From assembly GCA_027488155.1 (NCBI GenBank), contig JAIYCE010000091.1:1-32138 (forward strand): DNA of 32,138 nt, given 5' to 3'. The notes under the pieces are model-generated. The model worked only from the letters and a program-made list of their open reading frames with translations. It was not told the DNA's origin and made no database searches. This document shows, piece by piece, positions 1 through 8,222 of the stretch; within the stretch, counting starts at the first letter, position 1, and each line of letters starts with the position of its first letter. The DNA is from Hyphomicrobiales bacterium. Lineage in GTDB: Bacteria > Pseudomonadota > Alphaproteobacteria > Rhizobiales > Beijerinckiaceae. The position numbers were made by a program, and so were the translations under genes.

Positions 1-1274
1 AAGGGTGCCAGTGCCTTACCGAGATCGACGCTCTCGAAATGCGCTTGCAGCTTGGCATCGGCGCGCGTATCGCCCAAAGCGACACCAAGGCGCGCTTTCA
101 CCCGTCCATTGGCAAAATCCGCGCCTGCCAAAACAACGTCTATCTTGCGGTCGCGTGCGATCAGCGCAAGGCCGACATTGGCGAGTGATGATTGCCCAAT
201 CGTGACGCTTGCTGCCGACAGGCGCAAATCCGCAGCAACAGGCCTACCCCGCAAGACTGGCCCGAACTCGCTGTCGCCCTCGGCAACAAAATTCCGGCCT
301 GAAGATCCGCTCGGCAATGGTAGATCGAACCTATCTGTCGCCAGTGTGCCTATGAGTTGGAGGCCGTTGTTGTCGCTTCTGAAGACGACACTGCCTTCTA
401 GCTCGGTTTTGCCAATTGTGAATTTGTTCATCGTCAATGCGGCCAGTCCGCGTGCAAAACGGGCCGTGCCATTTGTACTGAAAGGCGTCGACGGCAAAAG
501 GAGGCCATTCTCATCGAGCCACGCGGCTAGCGCAGCTGGGTTGGGACTTACGGCGGTGAAAGTTCCGTTGACCTGCACCAACGGTCCGCCGGTCGCAATT
601 CCTTCAAGGCTCACCGACAAGAGCGGCGCGGTGAGCCCAGCGAGGATAGTAGAGCGTCCGCCCGACGCTAGATCGCGTGGCTGGGCGATACGGGTCGTTA
701 TGCGGACGATTTCGCCACGCCAGCGCGCCGCCCCGTTGAGAATAAGCCCGCCTTCATCGCCGGGAAGATCGATTTTGAGATCGGCATCACTCGCCCATTC
801 CCGGCCGCGCATATCTATGAGACGGCTTCCGGTCACACGCACGCGCATGGCGGGCAAGCGCGCCCAACGCTGTTCTTGGGCAGCGAGTTCTTCGATCAAG
901 ACGATCGCCGTTCCCTCGGCATTATGGGCGGCTTTGGTGTCGACAACAATTTCAGCACCTTCCAGTGTAATCCCGGAAAAGGCGAGCTGTCCTGTCAGGA
1001 GCGGCCAGAGGGCTAGCTCGGTCGTTACGGATTCTGCGCTCGCAACACCAGGCTTGCCGCCGCGCGCGACCTTGACGTCTGACGCCACAATGCGTGGCCA
1101 AGGCAAGATCGAGAAATGTGCAGACCCGAGGGTGCATGACAGTCCGCGCGATGTGCACAAGCGTTCCTCGACCACCTGAGCCAGCCGCGCCGAGGGAAAA
1201 AAGCTAGGCAGCGCCGCCGCCAGCGCTAAGGCGGCAGGGATCGAGAAGGCTGCGATGAGGGTGGAGCGGCGCAT
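1..1274 (-). CDS. AsmA-family protein, 3' end cut by window edge
   Basis: A single frame stays open from the ATG at 1274 to the left edge, giving about 424 residues with no stop. The N-terminus has a short basic stretch (MRRSTLIAA) and one hydrophobic segment at about residues 5-25, as expected for a signal anchor. The body is rich in short beta-strand-like repeats of the kind 'ITLEGAEIVVDT', 'MRVRVTGSRLIDMRG' and 'LADVGL'-type strands, which is typical of AsmA/TamB-like envelope proteins thought to carry or organise lipids between inner and outer membrane. No strong ribosome binding site precedes the ATG. A 375-residue frame on the opposite strand (52-1179) is a shadow. The gene follows scoB on the same strand after about 177 bp, so it probably has its own promoter. 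The family call is good; the exact subfamily is not known. Confidence 0.8.
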   Translation of the reverse strand, partial: MRRSTLIAAFSIPAALALAAALPSFFPSARLAQVVEERLCTSRGLSCTLGSAHFSILPWPRIVASDVKVARGGKPGVASAESVTTELALWPLLTGQLAFSGITLEGAEIVVDTKAAHNAEGTAIVLIEELAAQEQRWARLPAMRVRVTGSRLIDMRGREWASDADLKIDLPGDEGGLILNGAARWRGEIVRITTRIAQPRDLASGGRSTILAGLTAPLLSVSLEGIATGGPLVQVNGTFTAVSPNPAALAAWLDENGLLLPSTPFSTNGTARFARGLAALTMNKFTIGKTELEGSVVFRSDNNGLQLIGTLATDRFDLPLPSGSSGRNFVAEGDSEFGPVLRGRPVAADLRLSAASVTIGQSSLANVGLALIARDRKIDVVLAGADFANGRVKARLGVALGDTRADAKLQAHFESVDLGKALAP

Positions 1275-1423
1275 TTGTCTCGTTCGGGTGGGTATACGCC
1301 GGAATCGGCAACGCCGCGAGGGTTACGACCACAACAAGGCGTCACAAAGATGAACCTGAATTTAGCACGTGCCATAGGCGCGAAGAAGCCCATTTTGGGC
1401 TAAGGGCTCGCCAGTGGCAATGA

Positions 1424-1441
1424 GGCGGCGCACAGGCCGCC
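1424..1441 (-). terminator. weak GC hairpin after scoB
   Basis: GGCGGC and GCCGCC form a perfect 6-bp stem with a 6-base loop, beginning 11 bases past the scoB stop codon. There is no T tract, so it may only protect the mRNA end or act as a weak or Rho-assisted terminator. A second small hairpin (AGCCCA, loop TTT, TGGGCT) lies at 1387-1401. Confidence 0.3.
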
Positions 1442-1451
1442 CCTGCTCATC

Positions 1452-2081
1452 TCAATTCACAATCGTCGCTTCTGTTGCTGCGCGGAGTTCTGCCTCCGTT
1501 ACACCATCAGCGCATTCGATCAGCTTCAACCCGCCGGGCACAACATCGAACACACCCAGATTGGTGATGATGCGATCGACCACGCCCTTGCCGGTCAGCG
1601 GCAGGGTGCATGCCTTCAGCACTTTGGATTCGCCCGCCTTATTGGTGTGATCCATGACGACGACCACGCGGCCGACACCGGCGACGAGATCCATCGCTCC
1701 GCCCATGCCCTTCACGAGCTTGCCGGGGATCATCCAATTCGCGAGATCGCCATTCTCCGACACTTCCATCGCGCCGAGGATCGCCATAGCGATTTTGCCG
1801 CCACGGATCATCGCAAAGCTCTGTGCGGAATCGAAGAACGCCGTCTGGGGCAATTCGGTGATTGTCTGCTTGCCGGCATTGATCAGGTCGGGATCTTCCT
1901 CACCCTCATAGGGGAAGGCGCCCATGCCCAGCATGCCGTTTTCCGATTGCAGCGTCACTGTGATGCCATCGGGGATGTAATTGCTGACAAGCGTCGGAAT
2001 GCCGATGCCGAGATTGACATACCAGCCATCCTGCAATTCGCGCGCGGCGCGCGCGGCCATTTGATTGCGGTCCCAAGCCAT
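1452..2081 (-). CDS. scoB: succinyl-CoA:3-oxoacid CoA-transferase, subunit B
   Basis: This is the beta subunit of the class I CoA-transferase that moves CoA from succinyl-CoA to acetoacetate in the cytoplasm, for use of ketone bodies or of acetoacetyl units from poly-3-hydroxybutyrate. The 209-residue protein has the family's usual length. It shows NLGIGIPTLV near residues 23-32 and the SENG motif, whose Glu47 is the catalytic glutamate that carries the CoA thioester. Motifs GGMEVSE-like (here GAMEVSENGDLANW) and KGMGGAMDLV are intact. The ATG at 2081 is chosen because GAGGAG lies 7 bases upstream; a longer GTG start at 2096 would place this ribosome binding site inside the gene. It begins 11 bp after the scoA stop, so the two subunits are cotranscribed and probably translated at similar levels. 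Confidence 0.95.
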   Translation of the reverse strand: MAWDRNQMAARAARELQDGWYVNLGIGIPTLVSNYIPDGITVTLQSENGMLGMGAFPYEGEEDPDLINAGKQTITELPQTAFFDSAQSFAMIRGGKIAMAILGAMEVSENGDLANWMIPGKLVKGMGGAMDLVAGVGRVVVVMDHTNKAGESKVLKACTLPLTGKGVVDRIITNLGVFDVVPGGLKLIECADGVTEAELRAATEATIVN

Positions 2082-2092
2082 GTCCGTTCTCC

Positions 2093-2791
2093 TCACGCGC
2101 GCTTGCGCACGGTGCGCTGTTCAATGCGTTTTTCGTGTTCGCCCTGCACGATGCGGTGCACGTAAATGCCCGGCAGATGAATATGATCCGGATCAAGCGA
2201 ACCGAGCGGCACAATCTCTTCCACTTCCGCAACGCAGATCTTGCCGCATGTCGCAGCAGGCGGGTTGAAATTGCGCGCCGTCTTGCGGAACACGAGATTG
2301 CCTGAGGGGTCGGCCTTCCAGGCTTTTACAATCGAGAGGTCGGCGATGATCCCCTTTTCGAGGATGTACATCTGGCCGTCGAATTCTTTGTGTTCTTTGC
2401 CTTCCGCGATCACGGTGCCGACGCCGGTCTTGGTATAGAAGCCCGGAATGCCCGCACCGCCCGCGCGCATGCGCTCGGCCAAAGTGCCTTGCGGATTGAA
2501 TTCGAGTTCGAGTTCGCCGGAGAGATATTGCCGCATGAACTCGGCATTCTCGCCCACATAAGACGAGATCATCTTCTTCACTTGGCGTGTCTGCAGCAGC
2601 ACACCGAGGCCGAAATCGTCAACGCCCGCATTGTTTGAGGCCACGACGAGGTTCTTCGTGCCTGCATCGCGGATGGCCGCAATCAAAAGTTCGGGAATGC
2701 CGCACAGGCCAAACCCGCCCGCCGCAATCGTCATGCCGTCAAACAGAAGGCCATCAAGGGCTTCCTTGGGGCTGCCATAGACTTTTTTCAT
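2093..2791 (-). CDS. scoA: succinyl-CoA:3-oxoacid CoA-transferase, subunit A
   Basis: This is the alpha subunit partner of ScoB; the two form the active CoA-transferase. The 232-residue protein has the glycine-rich [10 protein letters not shown] motif at residues 25-34, then [40 protein letters not shown] and [10 protein letters not shown], all diagnostic of the SCOT type rather than of the 3-oxoadipate transferase PcaI, which reads differently at the start and at the SYVGEN position. The start at 2791 is preferred because AGGAG sits 6 bases upstream; an ATG at 2797 would have no spacing, and the frame running back to 2974 has no other support. The gene lies 139 bp after the iron permease gene on the same strand, so read-through from that operon is possible but a separate promoter is more likely. 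Confidence 0.94.
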   Translation of the reverse strand: MKKVYGSPKEALDGLLFDGMTIAAGGFGLCGIPELLIAAIRDAGTKNLVVASNNAGVDDFGLGVLLQTRQVKKMISSYVGENAEFMRQYLSGELELEFNPQGTLAERMRAGGAGIPGFYTKTGVGTVIAEGKEHKEFDGQMYILEKGIIADLSIVKAWKADPSGNLVFRKTARNFNPPAATCGKICVAEVEEIVPLGSLDPDHIHLPGIYVHRIVQGEHEKRIEQRTVRKRA

Positions 2792-2930
2792 GGACATCTC
2801 CTGCCCGGACGTCCCCGGTTTATGCCGGAAGGGAAGCCGCGGGGGCTGGTTCTGAAGGTCAAAGCTACTCCCCGCTCTTAGCGGCGGAAGGGTGTTTTTG
2901 CAACGCGGCAAAAGCTGCGGGAAAGCAGTC

Positions 2931-4673
2931 TCAGACAGGATTGTCCCGCGCCTTCGCGTCGCCCGTGGCGGCACTGGCAGCCAGCAATGCGTCGGCTGGC
3001 TCTGACCGGTTGGCGCGGGCGATCAGCATGATGGGTCCAAGCCCAATCAGGACGATCAAAAGGGCGGCCAGCGACCCCGCCTCGAACACGCCCCGCGCCG
3101 CGTCTGCATAGACGAGCGTGGCGAGGGTCTCGACATTGAGCGGACGCAGAAGCAACGTCGCTGGCAACTCCTTCATGGCATCGACGAAAACGAGCAGTGC
3201 CGCGGTGCCCAAAGCTGGCCGTATCAGTGGTTGGTGTACATCACGCCGGATCCCGCCCAGACTGCGGCCGAGCATGCGTGCGGCATCGTCAAGATGCGGT
3301 GAAATCCGAGCATAGCCATTCTCGATTGCACCGATGGCGATACCGAGAAACCGCGCATGATAGGCAATGATGATCGCAAGCCCGCTACCTGTCAGTACAA
3401 GCCCGATGCGTTCGCCTGTTACAGCCCGCCACAGATTAGCGATCTGATTGTCGAAAAAGGCGATGGGTGTCAGCAGTCCAAGCGCTAGCACCGTCCCAGG
3501 CACGGCATAGCCAAGGGCAGCGAAGCGCGCGACGCCGCGCGACAACGCTGTACCAAGCAGCCGCTGGCTCGCAGCAATAGTTGATGCAAGAAGCAGAATG
3601 CCAATCGTGGCAGCGCCCGCAAGAAGAACAGTCATCAGGAGTGCATCGAAAATCATGGGATCGATCTGCCCGCGAACGGTACGCTGCATGGCCTGTATCG
3701 AAAGGAAGGTCGCCGGCACAATGAAACCAGCGATCACAGGGGTCGCGCAAAAGGATAGCGCGCCAATGGCTTGCGCGCCTTTGAGCGTTTTTGGCGCCAC
3801 AGCACGCGGTCTTTTCACAGAGGATGTGAAGCCGCGGTTCCCCCGCGCCAGCATTTCAACAAGGATGAGCGCGATAACGACGATCAGCATCGCGCAGGCG
3901 ATGGCCGCAGCGCCTTCTAGACTGCCCCGATTGAGCCAAGTCGTCATGACCGAGAGGGTGAGCGTACGCACGCCTAGGAATTCGCTTGCGCCGATGTCGT
4001 TCAATGTTTCGAGCAGGCACAGCGAAACACCGAGCGCGATCGCAGGGCGCGCCAAGGGCAGAGCAACGCGCCAAAAAATACGTGCGGGCTTGGCACCAAG
4101 GCTGCGCGCTGCCTCAATCAGCGATGCACTCTGCATCGTGAACAAAGCCCGCGTCGATAGATAGACATAAGGATAGAGAACAGCGCTCATCACGAAAATC
4201 GCGCCGGGGAGAGATCGTATAGAGGGTAAAGGAAATGCCGCCGCCGTTGGCGCGCCGACCAGCATGCGGATGAAGCGTTGCACAGGCCCCGCCGCATCGA
4301 GCCATTCCACATAGACTGCCGCAGCGATATAGGTCGGCATTGCGAGGGGCAAAACAAGCGCTATCGCAAGAACGCGGCGCAACGGAAATTCGAAGGCTGT
4401 GACGAGCCATGCCGAGCCCGTGCCAAACACGGCCGTGAGCACCGCCACACCCGCCAGAAGCAGTGCAGTTTCCCGCGTTGCCTGCGGCAAAACAGTGCTA
4501 ACGACGTGAGTGAGCGAGCCGCTATCGTCGGATAGCGCTAATTGCATGAGGGTGAAGAGCGGTAGAGCAATTAACAGCACACCCGCTGCCATCCCTGCAT
4601 AGAGGCGTGCATGCGAAGACGAGAATCCGCCGCGGGTTGCGCCGGGGCGCGACAAGGGCTGCTGCGCTGTCAT
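2931..4673 (-). CDS. fbpB: ferric iron ABC transporter permease (two fused domains)
   Basis: This is an inner-membrane permease of the FbpB/SfuB/FutB type, which passes iron(III) delivered by a periplasmic binding protein. It has 580 residues and two homologous transmembrane halves. Each half holds the cytoplasmic EAA loop that contacts the ATPase: [15 protein letters not shown] near residues 187-201 and [17 protein letters not shown] near 462-478. The first membrane segment is at about residues 25-45, and about 12 segments are visible. The ATG at 4673 starts MTAQQPL; a GTG two codons earlier at 4679 is possible. The gene follows the binding protein gene after 53 bp, a gap filled by a 17-bp tandem repeat. 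No ATP-binding subunit gene is adjacent, which is unusual for this family, where the order A-B-C is common. The substrate is inferred from family and partner. Confidence 0.88.
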   Translation of the reverse strand: MTAQQPLSRPGATRGGFSSSHARLYAGMAAGVLLIALPLFTLMQLALSDDSGSLTHVVSTVLPQATRETALLLAGVAVLTAVFGTGSAWLVTAFEFPLRRVLAIALVLPLAMPTYIAAAVYVEWLDAAGPVQRFIRMLVGAPTAAAFPLPSIRSLPGAIFVMSAVLYPYVYLSTRALFTMQSASLIEAARSLGAKPARIFWRVALPLARPAIALGVSLCLLETLNDIGASEFLGVRTLTLSVMTTWLNRGSLEGAAAIACAMLIVVIALILVEMLARGNRGFTSSVKRPRAVAPKTLKGAQAIGALSFCATPVIAGFIVPATFLSIQAMQRTVRGQIDPMIFDALLMTVLLAGAATIGILLLASTIAASQRLLGTALSRGVARFAALGYAVPGTVLALGLLTPIAFFDNQIANLWRAVTGERIGLVLTGSGLAIIIAYHARFLGIAIGAIENGYARISPHLDDAARMLGRSLGGIRRDVHQPLIRPALGTAALLVFVDAMKELPATLLLRPLNVETLATLVYADAARGVFEAGSLAALLIVLIGLGPIMLIARANRSEPADALLAASAATGDAKARDNPV

Positions 4674-4676
4674 TCT

Positions 4677-4727
4677 CACGGCTCAAACTTGCTCACGGCT
4701 CAAACTTACTCACGGGGCAATCTTGCT
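4677..4727. repeat. 17-bp tandem repeat, three copies, between fbpA and fbpB
   Basis: Three head-to-tail units fill the gap between the two iron-transport genes: CACGGCTCAAACTTGCT at 4677-4693, CACGGCTCAAACTTACT at 4694-4710 and CACGGGGCAATCTTGCT at 4711-4727. Units 1 and 2 differ at one base; unit 3 differs from unit 1 at three. A degenerate fourth copy may begin at 4728, overlapping the end of fbpA, whose stop codon is at 4727-4729. The period is not a multiple of three. On the coding strand each unit starts GTGAG, so the repeat lays out successive GTG and TGA triplets just before the fbpB start. Confidence 0.9.
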
Positions 4728-5746
4728 CACTGATCAAAACCAACTTGGTCGACGAGTTCGCTAGCTTTTTTCCGCTGATTGGCGATTTGGATCAGCGAAA
4801 AACTATCCGGCTTAATAGGGCCGAAAAGCTTTTCGGTCGTCACAGTCGAGACCCCGGCGCGGACCGGATATTCTTCATTGAGCGTCGCGAGCATGACCTG
4901 CGCCTGATCACTCAGCAAGAAGCCAATCAGTTTTTCCGCATTCGCTTTATTAGGCGCATTTTTGGCGAGCCCGACTCCCGAAATGTTCACATGCGTGCCG
5001 CCATTCTTGAAAGTAGAATCGAGTACTTTGATGGCTTCGCCCCAAGCGCGTTGATCCTTGTCTTTCAACATCAGACCAACATAATAGGTGTTACCGATGC
5101 CAATGTCGCACACGCCGGCAAGGATGTCCTTCGCCACATCGCGATCGCCACCGGATGGCTTCTTGGCGAGATTGGCTTTGACGCCACGCAACCATGCTTC
5201 TGTCTTTTCGACGCCGTGATGCGCAATCATCGCGGCGATCAGAGAGATATTGTATGGGTGTTGTCCGCTGCGAATGCAGATCTTGCCCTTCCATTTCGGA
5301 TCGGCGAGATCCTCGTAATGGATGGCATTCTCTTTCACGCGATCCTTGGAAGCATAGACGACACGTGAACGCAAAGTGACGGCGGACCAGCGCCCTTCGG
5401 GATCGCGTAGAGATGGTGCGATGGCCGCCTCGGTCAGCATGTTCGATGGCTTCTGCAAAATGCCGAGATCGACCGCATTGACCAATTTTGCCGCATCGAC
5501 CGTGATGATGATATCTGCGGGAGAGTTGGCACCCTCCGCTTTCACGCGCTCTTCGAGCCCGTTTTGGATGAAGACAGTGTTGACCTTGATCGCCGTCGCT
5601 TGCGTGAACGCATCAAGCGCCGGTTTGATTAATGCCGGCTCGCGCGATGTGTAGACATTAACGACGCCTGTCTGGGCGAACGCCGGCGGTGATACGGTGA
5701 GAAAAGCCGCCGCAGCTAGGACGCGGCTGAAAGGGCGATGCAGCAT
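4727..5746 (-). CDS. fbpA: periplasmic ferric iron-binding protein of ABC importer
   Basis: This is the solute-binding component of an iron(III) importer of the FbpA/FutA/AfuA type. It has 339 residues with a Sec signal peptide ending near AFA-Q at residues 22-25. The mature part starts with VNVYTSREPALI, the normal first strand with an early tyrosine. The motif GNTYYVG holds the paired tyrosines Tyr221 and Tyr222 that coordinate iron in this family. PADIIITVDAAKL and KWKGKICIRSG are further family landmarks. The ATG at 5746 has AGGAG 6 bases upstream. It is the first gene of the iron transport pair; a candidate Irr box lies about 130 bp upstream. The iron call is good because the tyrosine pair is intact, although some relatives bind other ligands. 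Confidence 0.92.
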   Translation of the reverse strand: MLHRPFSRVLAAAAFLTVSPPAFAQTGVVNVYTSREPALIKPALDAFTQATAIKVNTVFIQNGLEERVKAEGANSPADIIITVDAAKLVNAVDLGILQKPSNMLTEAAIAPSLRDPEGRWSAVTLRSRVVYASKDRVKENAIHYEDLADPKWKGKICIRSGQHPYNISLIAAMIAHHGVEKTEAWLRGVKANLAKKPSGGDRDVAKDILAGVCDIGIGNTYYVGLMLKDKDQRAWGEAIKVLDSTFKNGGTHVNISGVGLAKNAPNKANAEKLIGFLLSDQAQVMLATLNEEYPVRAGVSTVTTEKLFGPIKPDSFSLIQIANQRKKASELVDQVGFDQ

Positions 5747-6051
5747 GGTCAGCTCCTGGGACAGGGTTCAAGGCCCTGCCACGGGGTTTGCGAAGACGGT
5801 GCAAGAACACCTTGAGTGTTGCTTTAAAGCCTTCCCAACTTCCCTTGGTCAAGAAAAAAGCAAACAAAATCAATAGATTATAGAGTTTCTAAACTGCGTA
5901 GTCCGGAATGGTTTTAAATTGCAGGCCGCAAACCTTTGAAATTCCCGATATCGGCTTTGTGCGAAATCAAGGCTGGTATGGACCGGGTTTGCAATGGTTG
6001 GCCCATTCCATGGCATCACGTCATGGCTCGTTGATGAGGAGAGGTCCCCCA
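5747..6051. other. divergent intergenic region, no gene
   Basis: This gap between the leftward fbpA and the rightward unknown gene must hold both promoters. The part from 5820 to 5900 is A+T rich and holds a candidate Irr box. Open frames here (for example an upstream extension of the 6052 gene to 5908, and short minus-strand frames) have no ribosome binding sites or recognisable content. Confidence 0.6.
5877..5893. promoter_or_regulatory. candidate Irr (ICE) box upstream of fbpA
   Basis: The 17-mer ATTATAGAGTTTCTAAA matches the rhizobial iron control element TTTAGAANNNTTCTAAA fully in its right half (TTCTAAA) and at four of seven positions in its left half. It lies 131 bp upstream of the iron-binding protein start. 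Irr is the main iron-responsive regulator in many Hyphomicrobiales, and fbpA homologues are often under Irr, RirA or Fur control. No clear Fur box was seen. The identification is by eye and the left half is weak. Confidence 0.35.
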
Positions 6052-6432
6052 ATGGCGCTGAAACGCATCATGATTCTGTTGGCGCGTTCGCATGAATTCC
6101 CGAACGGTTCGGTCCGCCACGGCTATGAACTCGTCGCTCCGCTCGATGGCGATGGGAAAATCGATCTTGAAGCATGGAAGGCGCATCGCGCCGAATGCAT
6201 CGTTCGCCGGTTCTGGGGTGATGAAGATGAAGAGCATGGCGTGTTACGCCATCGGCAAGGCGGCTCCGGCGGCGCTACTTGGATCTTTGACTATGACGAG
6301 AGCGCGCCGGACGATGATGAGGCGGGTTATCGTCTTGGCGATCACGTTTGGACATTGGGGGAATATGTTTCGATCAAGAATGAGGACGGCGTGATGCATA
6401 CATTTCGCGTCGCCTCTGTTGATCCGGCCTAA
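6052..6432 (+). CDS. small acidic protein of unknown function
   Basis: I do not recognise this 126-residue protein. The start MALKRIMILLAR at 6052 follows a strong GAGGAGAGG ribosome binding site 8 bases upstream; a longer frame back to 5908 lacks one. The sequence has an N-terminal basic, hydrophobic strand, the phrase GYELVAPLDGDGKIDLEAW, a cluster of acids in RRFWGDEDEEHG at about residues 49-60, then WIFDYDESAPDDDEAGYRLGDHVWTLGEYVSI. It has no signal peptide, membrane segment or cysteine. The GYEL..PLD..G.I pattern resembles small conserved cytosolic proteins that recur in alphaproteobacteria, but no function follows. It stands alone, convergent with the outer-membrane protein gene, and shares its terminator. 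Confidence 0.75.
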   Translation: MALKRIMILLARSHEFPNGSVRHGYELVAPLDGDGKIDLEAWKAHRAECIVRRFWGDEDEEHGVLRHRQGGSGGATWIFDYDESAPDDDEAGYRLGDHVWTLGEYVSIKNEDGVMHTFRVASVDPA

Positions 6433-6467
6433 ATGTGTTTCAAAAGAAGCCGAGAGACCGCAATAAA

Positions 6468-6495
6468 AAAACCCGCCTCGTGAGAGGCGGGTTTT
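6468..6495. terminator. bidirectional Rho-independent terminator
   Basis: AAAACCCGCCTC and GAGGCGGGTTTT form a perfect 12-bp stem around a GTGA loop. The stem carries an A tract on one side and a T tract on the other, so it can end transcription in both directions. It lies between two convergent genes, 35 bp after the unknown gene's stop and 22 bp after the outer-membrane protein's stop on the other strand. Confidence 0.92.
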
Positions 6496-6517
6496 CTATG
6501 AAGAGCTGATCGTGTGA

Positions 6518-7240
6518 TCAGAACTTGTACGAAACGCCGGCCGTGATCGTGTTGACCTGAGCCGAGTTCTTGACGGCACCCTGCGCGGCAGAAGCGCCAG
6601 CGATCGTCTTCGTGCCGTAATCCGCATAGCGGTATTCGACCTTGCCGATCCAGTTGTTGGTGAAGGCATATTCAGCACCAGCGCCGACCGTGAAGCCCGC
6701 GCGCGTGGCCGAAGAAGCTACCGTCAGGCCGCCGAGGTTCGTCGTGCCCGAGAGGGTGGTTTCAGGAGCAGCGATCGCGACACCAGCGGTTACGAAGAGA
6801 AGAGCGCGGTCGATCGCGTAACCGGCGCGAGCGCGAATCGAGCCCTGCCAGCCGAGTTCGTTCTTGAGCGTACCCGTTGCGCCGCCCGTACCGGCCCAAG
6901 CCGTGCGGGTCGAAACGCCATTGTACCAAAGATCGGCTTCAGCGCCGATCACGGCTGCGCCCATCTGGTAGTTGTAGCCGGCGTGGATACCGCCGACGAC
7001 GCCCGACGAATTGAACGACTTCGAGCCATAGTTGACGCCATTGTACCAAACCGCGTCCTTGGCGTAGCCGAAGGAGCCGCCGAGGTCAGCACCGACGTAG
7101 AAACCCGTCCATGTGAACGCCGGGACGACCATGGGAGCAACCGGAGCAACCTTGCGCGACGGAAGGTCGGCAGCGAGGGCCGAAGTGGCGGAGATGATGA
7201 GAGCGCCGGCAGCGACGCGAGCGATAGAAGAAATAGACAC
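6518..7240 (-). CDS. outer-membrane beta-barrel protein, Omp25/RopB type
   Basis: This is a small outer-membrane beta-barrel protein of the family common in Brucella, Rhizobium and Bradyrhizobium (Omp25/31, RopB). The 240-residue protein has a Sec signal peptide ending at ALA-ADLPSRK near residue 23. The mature N-terminus DLPSRKVAPVAP and the first strand WTGFYVGADLGGSFGYA are diagnostic. The C-terminus NTITAGVSYKF ends in phenylalanine after alternating hydrophobic residues, the normal signal for the BAM machinery. NNWIGKVEYRYADYG is another family landmark. The start is the GTG at 7240, because AGGAGG lies exactly 7 bases upstream; the frame from 7297 would put this site inside the gene. 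The role is structural or in envelope stability; no transport substrate can be assigned. The gene is probably highly expressed, with a strong RBS and terminator. Confidence 0.92.
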   Translation of the reverse strand: MSISSIARVAAGALIISATSALAADLPSRKVAPVAPMVVPAFTWTGFYVGADLGGSFGYAKDAVWYNGVNYGSKSFNSSGVVGGIHAGYNYQMGAAVIGAEADLWYNGVSTRTAWAGTGGATGTLKNELGWQGSIRARAGYAIDRALLFVTAGVAIAAPETTLSGTTNLGGLTVASSATRAGFTVGAGAEYAFTNNWIGKVEYRYADYGTKTIAGASAAQGAVKNSAQVNTITAGVSYKF

Positions 7241-7663
7241 TGCAGAACCTCCTGCTGGAATGCGTGTGTGATGATCCTTTGACTTGAACGAAGGCATTTG
7301 TGAAGAGATTTCTATGGCAAATAATTTCTTTATGGCCCCGATTTGAGGTTATCGGCAAATAGAATAAGGCTAAACATATCTAATACTTTGCAGAAAATTA
7401 CGGTTATCAATGCCTTAATTATAATTTAATTAAAGGCAAAAATGAGGCATTTAAATAAATACGCTCAGTAAACCAACATAAGCTTAATATAAAACGAGTA
7501 TTTACTTTTCAGAAAGCGGCTTCCGTTCGGTATTATTGCCGGAGGATAATAAGCGAAGCTCGGTTCAATGCCGCCAAGCAAGTAAATGAGGCTTCAATGC
7601 ACAGTCTTCAAATGGGGTCGATAGCCCGCAATAGGCGGCAGACTGTTGCTCGTTTACATCAGA
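7241..7663. other. A+T-rich intergenic region, no gene
   Basis: No supported coding sequence lies here. It holds the promoter and 5' leader of the outer-membrane protein gene and, at its far end, the 3' end of the membrane protein gene at 7664. It is far richer in A+T than the coding DNA around it, and holds a 28-bp near-palindrome at 7411-7438. The word AATGAGGC occurs twice, near 7443 and 7587. Confidence 0.7.
7411..7438. repeat. near-perfect inverted repeat upstream of omp gene
   Basis: TGCCTTAATTA at 7411-7421 pairs with TAATTAAAGGCA at 7427-7438 around a 5-base centre, with one extra A in the right arm. It lies about 170 bp upstream of the outer-membrane protein start. It could be an operator or a hairpin in a long leader. 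It has no T tract. Confidence 0.6.
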
Positions 7664-8221
7664 TTAAGAGGGGTTCGGGAGTTGAAACAGTCGCTTGACG
7701 GCGAAATAGACACCGAATTCGGCCAGCGGCACGATTGTGTCTCCTGCCACCATGACAAGAAAATAGGGCAGGTGCTGTCCGATGGCGTCCTCTGTGACCG
7801 ATAGGCCGATGAGGTGCATGCCGGCATTGATGACGGCATAGGACGCGATGAATAGAAACAGGATCGTTGCGTCGCTACGCAGTGGCGATCCTCTCGACGG
7901 AAACAGTCCCAAACAGCAAAAAAGCATAAGGGCAAGAGGGGCCGATGTCGCCGAGGAAATCCCTCGCCAGAGCATTTGGGGTTCAACGGGCATGAACTGC
8001 AGCATGACGAGCATCGAACCCACAAACAGCCCAATCGCGGCACTTGGTCCTGCATAAAGTGTAGCCACAACGCGAACCAGCGCTGGAATGAAAATCAGCG
8101 CGGCGAAATCGGTTCCCGGAATGCCGGGGATAGCCAATTGCATCTGAAAAGCTATGAAGTAGACGAGCGCGATCGCTAATTGCAAAGCGAGTTGGCGCGC
8201 AATCTTCTCAGATCGTTTCAT
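7664..8221 (-). CDS. polytopic membrane protein of unknown function
   Basis: A 185-residue integral membrane protein with five or six hydrophobic segments, at about residues 9-28, 38-56, 58-76, 89-106, 117-139 and 150-175. It begins MKRSEKIARQLALQ, a basic N-terminus that should stay in the cytoplasm. The second and third segments, with FIPALVRVVATLYAGPSAAIGLFVGS, look like the start of a MASE1-like or small substrate-binding membrane module, but no output domain follows, so no function is claimed. The start at 8221 lies 16 bp after the stop of the nitronate monooxygenase gene and has no clear ribosome binding site, which suggests translational coupling. The two genes are probably cotranscribed. 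Confidence 0.65.
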   Translation of the reverse strand: MKRSEKIARQLALQLAIALVYFIAFQMQLAIPGIPGTDFAALIFIPALVRVVATLYAGPSAAIGLFVGSMLVMLQFMPVEPQMLWRGISSATSAPLALMLFCCLGLFPSRGSPLRSDATILFLFIASYAVINAGMHLIGLSVTEDAIGQHLPYFLVMVAGDTIVPLAEFGVYFAVKRLFQLPNPS

Positions 8222-8222
8222 G

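Noticed and set aside
52-1179. Plus-strand open frame of 375 codons
   Set aside because: It lies opposite the AsmA-like gene, has no ribosome binding site and no recognisable content; the minus-strand frame has family features and stays open to the edge.
2872-2913. Two small stems (CCGC/GCGG and TTTTGC/GCAAAA) between fbpB and scoA as a terminator
   Set aside because: Both are short and neither has a GC-rich stem followed by a T tract on the coding strand.
5908-6051. N-terminal extension of the small acidic protein
   Set aside because: The strong GAGGAGAGG site supports the ATG at 6052, and the extension has no protein-like features.
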